Shown here: positions 25,991 to 32,988 of the stretch, in pieces | How the letters are laid out: each line of letters begins with the position of its first letter | How positions within the stretch are numbered: position 1 is the first letter of the stretch | Assembly (NCBI GenBank): GCA_022508705.1 | Contig: JAFLUO010000004.1 | Location: 1 to 32,988, forward strand | Length of the DNA: 32,988 bases | Reading direction: 5' to 3' | Source of the DNA: Oscillospiraceae bacterium | GTDB lineage: Bacteria; Bacillota; Clostridia; Oscillospirales; Acutalibacteraceae | Made by a program: the position numbers and the translations under genes | Notes under the pieces: generated by a model | The model's input: only the letters and a program-made list of their open reading frames with translations | What the model was told of the DNA's origin: nothing | The model's database searches: none

Positions 25991-27127
25991 CTAATTTAAA
26001 AGGCCCAGTATTTGACGGCAGGCGGTTCCGTTTTCAAAGGATCCCAAATCCTTATGGTGTTTTTCCATATTTTGTTTAAAAAGCTCTTCATCGAAGTTCA
26101 GTATGCTGTTTTGAAGCTCTACATTATCTCTGCACACAGGGAATCCCCAGGAATAAATATCTTTGTCAAAGCCCCTCATTTTTTCATACTCGTCTAAATC
26201 AGGAGTATAAAGCATGCAGGGCTTTTGTGTGAAGGAAAAATCCCAAATGCCCGAAGAATAGTCGGAAATAAGCATATCGCAGGCGATAAACAGCTCCTGT
26301 ATATCGGGATAATCAGAAATATCAACAGTGCCGTTGAGTGTTTCGCAGTATTTTGAAAATCTGTGCTCACGAATCAAAACAATGGCATCTTTTCCAAAAC
26401 GCTTTTTAACAGATTCAATAAGCCCGTTTATATCTAACGGCTTAGGTGTCGCTCCGTTGTCACGATAAGTGGGCGCATACAAAACTGCAAATTGTTCGGG
26501 GGTTATATTCAATTTCTCACGAACAGACTGACGCATTCCGCTGTCAAAGGAAAACAGTATATCATTTCGCGGCATACCGATACTCAAAACATTTCCGTGA
26601 AAGCCGTATTGGGAATGAATTACTTCATCCGTAAAAAACTGACTGCTTGAAACGTAATGGGTAATGTCATATTTCGACTGCCGTTCCAACACCCAATTGT
26701 GAATTGCTGAGTTGTAACCGATGCCTTTGCCTGTTTTTTTATAGCATCCGCCGCCGTGCCATGTTTGTAAGCGTATTTGGTTTTTTCGTGACGGCATTTC
26801 GTTTGTTCTGTGAAAATTAAAAACGATCATCTGCGCAGTAAAGGAATAAAATTTATGTTTTAAAGAACGGTATTTACAGATTTTCGTGTTTTTATTTTCT
26901 TCCAAAAAAGCAAATTTTTCAGGATGCTGAAATGCCCAGATATATTCAAACTCATCTGAGCCGTTCAGTAGAAAGTATTCATATAAAGACTTTGGGTTGC
27001 AGGAGTACTGCTCACCCAGATAACTGTCAAAAACAATTCTGCCTTTTTTTATCGGAAATAACGGAGCAAGAATATTCCACGAAATCTTAATAATAAAGGC
27101 AATACAATATTTAATTAACTCTGTCAT
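25991..27127 (-). CDS. CDP-glycerol:glycerophosphotransferase-family (TagF/TagB-like) protein
   Basis: MTELIKYCIAFII...GRIVFDSYLGEQYSCNPKSLYEYFLL, QTWHGGGCYKKTGKGIGYN, GMPRNDILF, VLYAPTYRDNG, DYPDIQELFIACDMLISDYSSGIWDFSFTQKPCMLYTPDLDEYEKMRGF. ATG shares the A of the upstream TAA (TAATG). Confidence 0.92.
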   Translation of the reverse strand: MTELIKYCIAFIIKISWNILAPLFPIKKGRIVFDSYLGEQYSCNPKSLYEYFLLNGSDEFEYIWAFQHPEKFAFLEENKNTKICKYRSLKHKFYSFTAQMIVFNFHRTNEMPSRKNQIRLQTWHGGGCYKKTGKGIGYNSAIHNWVLERQSKYDITHYVSSSQFFTDEVIHSQYGFHGNVLSIGMPRNDILFSFDSGMRQSVREKLNITPEQFAVLYAPTYRDNGATPKPLDINGLIESVKKRFGKDAIVLIREHRFSKYCETLNGTVDISDYPDIQELFIACDMLISDYSSGIWDFSFTQKPCMLYTPDLDEYEKMRGFDKDIYSWGFPVCRDNVELQNSILNFDEELFKQNMEKHHKDLGSFENGTACRQILGLLN

Positions 27128-28398
27128 TACTGTGAATTGCAATTTATATATTTCTTTATAAGCTCAACAACCTGCTTTGCAGCAGTTCCTGTTTCTTTAC
27201 AACCGCGAGCCTCAAGAAATTCCTTTGCTTTTATGTCATAAGTTTGAGCGTCAAAATTTTTAATAGAACTAATAAGCTGGCTGTTGTTCTCTGCAATCGG
27301 GAACGGGGTACTGTCTAACGGGTAGTAGAAGCCTCTTTCCTTATCATAATTTTTAAGGTCATTAGCATAAATAAATCCCGGTTTTCCCGTTAAAACAAAA
27401 TCACAAATCCAGCTTGAATAGTCTGTAATGCCAATATCAGAAGCAAGCATAAGCTCCTGAATATCGGGATAAGTATTGCCAGCTAAAATATTGGGATTTT
27501 CACGAATTTCTTTTACATTTTTAAGAGCTTTCGCAACCTTAAAATGATAGCGGTTAAGAATCATCCATTCGCCGCCGAAACGCTCTTTGGCAGCTTCCAT
27601 TACGCCGTTGTAGTCAATGTCATAACACTTGATTGTTTTTTCGTCACGAAAGGTCGGAGCGTATAAAATCAAATGGCAGTTTTCGTCAATATTGTAAAAT
27701 TCGCAAACCTTTTTCTTGATAAGCTTCTGTTCCTCATCATTCGCAAATAATATATCGTTTCTTGGATGACCGTATTCAAGGATTTTAACTTTCTCATTGG
27801 GCCAGTAAGTTGTTCTGTAAACCTCAGTTTCAAAAGCAGAGTTTGAAATCATATAATCTGTAATCTTACTTGCGATTTTTGCGGCTCTTGCCCATTTTTT
27901 AACAACAATTTTATTTGAGTCAATTCTTTTAAGACCCATTGAACCGTGCCAGGTGTTAATGTAAATTTGGTTTTTCTTTTTCGGAACGTATTCCCAAGGG
28001 AAGCAAACTGCGTTGTCAATCCATACCTTTGCGCTTGCGGCTTCATAGAAAAATTCCAATGAATTTCTACGAACAAGTCTGACCTGCTCGGGAAACGGTG
28101 ACGGAAGTAAATCAATAGTTTTTTTATCCGTTGCAAAAACAATATCGCAGTCAATATTTTGCCTAATAAGCTCATCGCAAATATAAGCAGGGTTGCACTG
28201 ATATTTATTTGAATAGTGCATAAACATAATTTTATTGTCTTCGACTTTTGTCCTCATTGAAATTGAGCGCCTGGCAGCCATTGCAATCAATCCGTCAAAA
28301 AACTGCCGAAGTCTTAAGAATAAAAACTTAAAAAAGCCTTTTTCAGCCATTCGTCTTTCAACTTGTGACAACTTCCTGTTTTGATCAATACTTTTCAT
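27127..28398 (-). CDS. CDP-glycerol:glycerophosphotransferase-family (TagF/TagB-like) protein
   Basis: NTWHGSMGLKRIDSNK, YGHPRNDILFAND, LILYAPTFRDEKTIK, TYPDIQELMLASDIGITDYSSWICDFVLTGKPGFIYANDLKNYDKERGFYYPL. Confidence 0.93.
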   Translation of the reverse strand: MKSIDQNRKLSQVERRMAEKGFFKFLFLRLRQFFDGLIAMAARRSISMRTKVEDNKIMFMHYSNKYQCNPAYICDELIRQNIDCDIVFATDKKTIDLLPSPFPEQVRLVRRNSLEFFYEAASAKVWIDNAVCFPWEYVPKKKNQIYINTWHGSMGLKRIDSNKIVVKKWARAAKIASKITDYMISNSAFETEVYRTTYWPNEKVKILEYGHPRNDILFANDEEQKLIKKKVCEFYNIDENCHLILYAPTFRDEKTIKCYDIDYNGVMEAAKERFGGEWMILNRYHFKVAKALKNVKEIRENPNILAGNTYPDIQELMLASDIGITDYSSWICDFVLTGKPGFIYANDLKNYDKERGFYYPLDSTPFPIAENNSQLISSIKNFDAQTYDIKAKEFLEARGCKETGTAAKQVVELIKKYINCNSQ

Positions 28399-28432
28399 AT
28401 TTTAACCCCATATCAACATCAGTTCTTTTTAT

Positions 28433-29479
28433 TTAACACTCTTTATTATAAGACATATCTTCAATTAAATTTTTGAACATACTTTCAAGGTCAACCTTGG
28501 CGTCCCATCCTAAGTTTCGTAGCTTCTCCGTGCCGAGTTTAATCTTAACCGTCGGATTGTAACCCATTTTAGCGGCATTGCCGTTGTCCTCAATTACTAC
28601 TTTAATGTTCTTTTCAGGGTAAAACGAGCAAAGCATTTCTGCCATATCGTAAATTGAAATATCCGAATTTTCATTTGCAATATTATACGCCTGACCGATT
28701 TCGCCCCTTGCGGCAACCGTCATTAAAGCGGTTACAGCATCTGAAAGATAGCAATAATTTCTGACTGTTTCGCCCTTGGTGTGAAGTATTATATCTCTGC
28801 CTTCAATAACACACCGCGCAAAGTCCGCAAATACTCTGCCGTCATTGTAGGCAACGCCGGGGCCGAAGGTTTGCGTAAGACGGACAATCTTAACGGGTAC
28901 GCCGTATTCAGATGCGTAAGACACGCAAAGACATTCAACCATTCTTTTGCCCAGTGAATAGCTGCTGCGGACGTTTAACTGGTCAATATAACCGTAATCG
29001 TTTTCAGTAATAATTTTAAGATCGGGCGGTGTAACGCCGTAAACCTCAAGAGATGACATATAAACAAATGCCTTAAGATTTTTCTGCGCTCTTGCGGCGC
29101 AAAGCATATTTTCCGTTCCCTTAATGGCAATATCAATAGTCTCAACAGGCTTTTCTACCATATCCTTTGAGCTTGTAATGCTTGCCCCGTGGAAAATATA
29201 GTCAACCTCAAAATCAAAAGCAGTAACATTTACAATGTCGCTGACAACAAGAATTACTTCGTCGCCGAAAATTCTCTTTGCCTTCTGCTCATTTCTTACA
29301 AGAGCATAGATTTTAATATTTGCATTCTGCGTTTTATTCAGTTCAATAAGACTTTTAATAAAGAATGAACCGATAAGACCTGTAGCCCCTGTAATCAACA
29401 CAGAAGAATTAAAAAGCTCTTTGCAAACAGGCTCGCTTACAACTGCTTTAATATCATTCAATTCAACCGAACTTTGCAT
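28433..29479 (-). CDS. Extended-SDR NAD-dependent epimerase/dehydratase-like protein
   Basis: SVLITGATGLIGSFFIKSLIELN (GxxGxxG), YIFHGASITSS, active-site type SSYSLGKRMVECLC (YxxxK), VKIVRLTQTFGPG, YNIANENSDISIYDMAEML. Track starts at 29506. ATG 29479 sits directly after the repeat element. Confidence 0.88.
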   Translation of the reverse strand: MQSSVELNDIKAVVSEPVCKELFNSSVLITGATGLIGSFFIKSLIELNKTQNANIKIYALVRNEQKAKRIFGDEVILVVSDIVNVTAFDFEVDYIFHGASITSSKDMVEKPVETIDIAIKGTENMLCAARAQKNLKAFVYMSSLEVYGVTPPDLKIITENDYGYIDQLNVRSSYSLGKRMVECLCVSYASEYGVPVKIVRLTQTFGPGVAYNDGRVFADFARCVIEGRDIILHTKGETVRNYCYLSDAVTALMTVAARGEIGQAYNIANENSDISIYDMAEMLCSFYPEKNIKVVIEDNGNAAKMGYNPTVKIKLGTEKLRNLGWDAKVDLESMFKNLIEDMSYNKEC

Positions 29480-29537
29480 AATCGCCTTGCGATACAGCAT
29501 TCGCACAAAAAGTCATAAAAAGCAACTTTTCGTGCAC
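29463..29537 (-). other. Mini-ORF in copy B: (V/M)HEKLLFMTFCANAVSQGDYAKFG*, overlapping the SDR start
   Basis: GTG at 29537-29535 with AAAGGA upstream, TGA ending at 29463. Shares 'HxKxxFMTFCANAVS' with the in-frame leader of recG in copy A (16694 onward). Confidence 0.45.
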
Positions 29538-29563
29538 GGTATCGTTCCTTTCTTTGTATTTTT
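29480..29563 (-). repeat. Dispersed leader element, copy B (upstream of the SDR gene)
   Basis: Reverse strand reads aagaaaggaacgataccgtgcacgaaaagttgctttttatgactttttgtgcgaatgctgtatcgcaaggcgatt immediately before ATG 29479. Near-identical to copy A at 16668..16753 (+). Confidence 0.85.
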
Positions 29564-29579
29564 GCTCTACATATCCCTT

Positions 29580-30296
29580 TTAAAGAATTTGTGCATTTTC
29601 CCTCGCTTCTGTAATAGCACGGAAAATGTAAAAATCAGACGGAGTAGTGATTTTAATATTTTCAGGCGGGCCCTCAACAACGTGAAGAGTTGCGCCGTAG
29701 TGGGACATAAGCATTGCAGAGTCAATAGCGCTGAAATCTTCGGCATCTGCTTTGTTGTGAGCATCAACAATATCTTGCAAAATAAAGCATTGCGGAGCGC
29801 GTGCCATTCTGCAAATTGAACGGTCCATAACCTCGTTTATTTCATTATTTTCGTTTACGCTGATTATGGTCTCAATAGCGGGAGTAACGGTAACGCTGTT
29901 GCCGTTTGCTTTTACGCACTCAATATTGTCTGTAATAATTTGCTCATTGATAAGCGGACGAACACCGTCGTGAATAAGCACAATAGAATCCTTTGGAACA
30001 CTCTCGTTCTCATAAAGAGCAAAAAGACCGTTTCTGATTGAATGTTGACCTGTATCTCCGCCTTCAACAACTTTAATTACTTTGTTAATGCAGAACTTTT
30101 TGAGAAGAGTGTTCATATAAGGAATCCAATCCTTTAAGCAAACAACAACAATTCCGTCAATCAGCGGATGTTCTTCAAAATGCTCAATAGTGTGAATAAT
30201 GATCGGCTTGCTGTTTAATTCAAGAAACTGTTTGGGCTTGTTTTTTGTGTTCATTCTTTGACCGGTTCCGCCGGCAAAAATTAAAGCATAGTTCAT
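29580..30296 (-). CDS. IspD/TarI-family cytidylyltransferase (MEP or ribitol-5-phosphate cytidylyltransferase-like)
   Basis: MNYALIFAGGTGQRMNTKNKPKQFLELNSKPIIIHTIEHFE, IVLIHDGVRPLI, VTPAIETI, RAPQCFILQDIVDAH, EGPPENIKITTPSDFYIFRA. Confidence 0.93.
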   Translation of the reverse strand: MNYALIFAGGTGQRMNTKNKPKQFLELNSKPIIIHTIEHFEEHPLIDGIVVVCLKDWIPYMNTLLKKFCINKVIKVVEGGDTGQHSIRNGLFALYENESVPKDSIVLIHDGVRPLINEQIITDNIECVKANGNSVTVTPAIETIISVNENNEINEVMDRSICRMARAPQCFILQDIVDAHNKADAEDFSAIDSAMLMSHYGATLHVVEGPPENIKITTPSDFYIFRAITEARENAQIL

Positions 30297-30320
30297 ATTG
30301 ATTTCTCCTTTAATTTTTAA

Positions 30321-31256
30321 CTATTTATTTTCAGGAAATTTTAATTCTGTTACAGCGTGGCGTTCGCGACTGCTTTCGGGCGGTGGAGTCATATAATCCT
30401 CACCGAAAAGCCCCGTAAGGTAAGATTCGTAGCCACACATAATATAAAATTCAGTATCTTCAAAATCTGTCAAAACAGCTTTTTCAAAGGTTTCCCTCGG
30501 CTGCATTTCGCCGAAATAATGCTTTCTGCCCGTGGGAATTGAAACGAAAGAGCTGTTTATATTTTTACATGATGACATTCTTTTTTCTGTAATAAGAAGC
30601 CATTTCCTTAAAGAGAAAAAGGATAAAAGCTTTGCGAGCCGAAGTTTGCGTTCAATTACTGCAATCTGCTTTTTATCGGTAATAAAGGGACGAATAAGCG
30701 GCGCGTTGTTTTTTAGCCTTACGCACGAACAAATAAGGAGCAAAAGCTCACATGTGTAGCCGTGCAGTTTACGAAGAAACGAATTATCGTAAACATTTTC
30801 AAGTGGATTTATATCAATAAAAATTCCTGCATTTTCAGGGTCGCTTTCAAAAATTTCACGGCAAACCGAGCCTTTTAGACGGATTTTCATAAAGTTTGCA
30901 TCATATTTTTCGTTAATGCGTATTTCCTCATAAAAATATTTCTCGGGAAATTCGGCGTTTAAAAGGGCGGGGAATCTGTCGTAATCCTCTCTGGGCATAA
31001 TAACGTCAATGTCGTCATCCCACGGAATAAAACCTTTGTGACGAACTGCGCCAAGGCAAGAACCGCCGCCGAGAAAATATGTCAAAGAATGCTTTTCGCA
31101 AACGAAATGAATATCCTTCATCATTTGCAGCAAAACTTTTTGAAGCTTTGCGGTCTGTTCTTCAGTAATAAACTGAATATCTTTATTATTTGTAATTATC
31201 TGCCGAAACATTACATTGGTTTCAAACAGAGATTTTATTTTATCAATAAAACTCAT
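30321..31256 (-). CDS. LicD-family phosphotransferase
   Basis: MSFIDKIKSLFE... YFLGGGSCLGAVRHKGFIPWDDDIDVIMPREDYDRF. Track starts at GTG 31265. ATG 31256 is the likely start. Confidence 0.92.
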   Translation of the reverse strand: MSFIDKIKSLFETNVMFRQIITNNKDIQFITEEQTAKLQKVLLQMMKDIHFVCEKHSLTYFLGGGSCLGAVRHKGFIPWDDDIDVIMPREDYDRFPALLNAEFPEKYFYEEIRINEKYDANFMKIRLKGSVCREIFESDPENAGIFIDINPLENVYDNSFLRKLHGYTCELLLLICSCVRLKNNAPLIRPFITDKKQIAVIERKLRLAKLLSFFSLRKWLLITEKRMSSCKNINSSFVSIPTGRKHYFGEMQPRETFEKAVLTDFEDTEFYIMCGYESYLTGLFGEDYMTPPPESSRERHAVTELKFPENK

Positions 31257-31261
31257 AATTC

Positions 31262-32467
31262 TCACGCACTTGTGCAGGTACAGTCAATGTACATTATGCC
31301 TGTACCCATAAATGTATCGGATTTAATTTCAAAGGGCTTTTTATTCATAACACCACGCACAAAGCCCGACTGCGGATTCCAGATTTCGCACGTTATGAAA
31401 TAATGCCCTGCAAGGAGTTGTGGCTGGTGAAGAACAACGTGCAGTCTGTGCTTGCCGACACTGTTTTGTAAAACGAACTGTTTGCCCTGCCTGTCAGAAG
31501 AGAAAATTTCCTTTTGCTCGCTGTCGTAAACTGTAATTGCACAGTTAAGGTTATCCGCGGCAACATTTACTTCGTAATTAGCAGAGATTTCAATGTCCTC
31601 GCCTGCGGAAAATACGGTTTGCTCTTCTCCCATGCCGTTCACAAGATGGGCTTTGTTCGGGTGAAGCATATCATCTTTAGTAAGAAGCAAATCTGCGTTC
31701 TCTTTACGCCTGCGCTCGTTTTCTTCTCTGCGTTCTGCTTTCAGATAATCCTGATACATTTGAACGGCGGTTCCCGTTTGACCATAGTACATAAGCTCGC
31801 CGTGCTTTATCCACATACAAGAGGAGCAAAAGGCCTTGATTGTAGAAAGATCGTGGCTTACAAAAAGAATTGTTTTGCCGTTTTTGCGGAACTCTTCCAT
31901 CTTTGCAAGGCATTTTAATTTGAACGACATATCGCCGACGGCAAGAACCTCGTCAACAATTAAAATATCAGGGTCAAGATTTACGCTTACGGCAAATCCA
32001 AGCCTTGATTTCATACCGCTGGAATACGTTCTTACGGGCTGGTCAATAAAATCACCAATGTCGGCAAATTGCAAAATTGCGTCCATTCGGTTGTTGATTT
32101 CCTCTTTTGTAAGGCCTATCGTTCTGCCCTTAATATAGGCATTTTCACGCCCCGTCAGCTCTTTGTCAAATCCGGAGGTCAGCTCTAACATAGCAACTAT
32201 TCTGCCGTTAGTCTGAATTGTGCCGGAGGTCATTTTTGTAACGCCCGTTATCATTTTAAGAAGGGTTGATTTACCGTTTCCGTTTTTGCCGATAATTCCG
32301 ACCGCTTCTCCTTTGGGTATGGTAACGGAAAGGTCCTTCATGGCGTAAAACTCTTTATACGGAACGTGTGAGGAAAAGGCATGAAGCACCCTGTACCACG
32401 GGTGCTTATATTTTTTGTATATTTTTGTAAGATGTTCAACTTTTACAGAATAATTGTTGTTTTCCAT
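31262..32467 (-). CDS. Polysaccharide/teichoic-acid ABC exporter ATPase (TagH/Wzt-like) with C-terminal Wzt-like carbohydrate-binding domain
   Basis: GIIGKNGNGKSTLLKMITG, TYSSGMKSRLGFAVSVNLDPDILIVDEVLAVGD, FVSHDLSTIKAFC. C-terminal beta-rich extension (EDIEISANYEV...HFITCEIWNPQSGFVRGVMNKKPFEI). Confidence 0.93.
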   Translation of the reverse strand: MENNNYSVKVEHLTKIYKKYKHPWYRVLHAFSSHVPYKEFYAMKDLSVTIPKGEAVGIIGKNGNGKSTLLKMITGVTKMTSGTIQTNGRIVAMLELTSGFDKELTGRENAYIKGRTIGLTKEEINNRMDAILQFADIGDFIDQPVRTYSSGMKSRLGFAVSVNLDPDILIVDEVLAVGDMSFKLKCLAKMEEFRKNGKTILFVSHDLSTIKAFCSSCMWIKHGELMYYGQTGTAVQMYQDYLKAERREENERRRKENADLLLTKDDMLHPNKAHLVNGMGEEQTVFSAGEDIEISANYEVNVAADNLNCAITVYDSEQKEIFSSDRQGKQFVLQNSVGKHRLHVVLHQPQLLAGHYFITCEIWNPQSGFVRGVMNKKPFEIKSDTFMGTGIMYIDCTCTSA

Positions 32468-32482
32468 TTATTTAAACACCTC

Positions 32483-32988
32483 TTAAAGAACGTCTGCAAA
32501 TTCGGGAGAAAGCTTTTTATGAAGAGAGGCTGTGAACAGAGCAAAAAGAACAATAAATGCAACTATATATATCGTGTACTTTTGATGCTCCCAAAACCAG
32601 GCCTGTCCCAAATATGCGTCACGGTAACCGGTAATAAAATAGTTAAACGGATTAAGTTTTAACACAAAAGCTATATATTTATTTTTAACATTTGAAAGTT
32701 GCCATAAAACCGGTGACATCCAAAAGAAAACATTTAAAATAGCTTTAATAAACTGCTCAAAATCTCTGCTTATAACTCCCAGCGTTGAAATGAACATTGC
32801 GAGTATGCAACAGAATATGAAAAATAAGAGTAAATAAAACGGAAGCTGAAGCAAATAAACTGTCAACGGATATTTTGCGGCAGCAAAAATAATTATTGAA
32901 ATTGCTATCATAAGAAGATGAGAGAAAAAATAACTTATTGTGCTGAAAACGGGAATTGTGCCCACGGGGAAAAGCATTTTGTTGACAA
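32483..32988 (-). CDS. ABC-2-type polysaccharide/teichoic acid export permease (TagG/Wzm-like), 5' part outside the window
   Basis: Frame stays open to the window edge (…VNKMLFPVGTIPVFSTIS…). ISRDFEQFIKAILNVFFWMSPVLW and LNPFNYFITGYRDAYL are typical. The track's M at 32977 is internal. Confidence 0.9.
   Translation of the reverse strand, partial: VNKMLFPVGTIPVFSTISYFFSHLLMIAISIIIFAAAKYPLTVYLLQLPFYLLLFFIFCCILAMFISTLGVISRDFEQFIKAILNVFFWMSPVLWQLSNVKNKYIAFVLKLNPFNYFITGYRDAYLGQAWFWEHQKYTIYIVAFIVLFALFTASLHKKLSPEFADVL

Noticed and set aside
31514-31918. 134-aa plus-strand ORF opposite the ABC ATPase
   Set aside because: Antisense shadow ORF of a clear ATPase gene.

Overview
Low-GC window that looks like a Firmicutes/Clostridia chromosome, probably Oscillospirales (inferred from gene content only). 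I see no rRNA, tRNA, CRISPR array, phage or transposase.

Left half: a carbohydrate-utilisation block. It holds a partial MFS/GPH transporter, a domain-inverted membrane-anchored GH3, GH36, GH4, a PfkB kinase, a TetR regulator, an FGGY kinase, a second MFS/GPH transporter and an LRR lipoprotein.

Middle: housekeeping and mixed genes. These are rny, a YmdB-type phosphoesterase, a solitary peptide-type SBP, recG, a WYL-less HTH protein, an anchored cutinase/PETase-like hydrolase, GH51, a DUF6171-like protein and a DUF4097 protein.

Right half: a surface-glycopolymer locus. It holds glf, a GT2, two CDP-glycerol-transferase-family proteins, an SDR, an IspD/TarI-like cytidylyltransferase, a LicD, and a Wzt/TagH-like ATPase with its permease (partial).

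Most unusual signals: (1) a dispersed element of about 75-85 nt present twice, once immediately upstream of the recG ATG (+ strand) and once immediately upstream of the SDR ATG (- strand). By hand count about 65 of 75 aligned positions are identical. Differences fall mainly in loops or as G-U/A-U swaps in stems, and the element carries its own SD plus a GTG mini-ORF with a conserved 'MTFCANAVS' peptide. (2) A GC-rich structured RNA candidate with competing hairpins and a terminator between the FGGY kinase and the transporter gene. (3) An ISPD/fukutin-like (IspD+SDR+LicD) gene set combined with CDP-glycerol transferases and a Wzt-type exporter.
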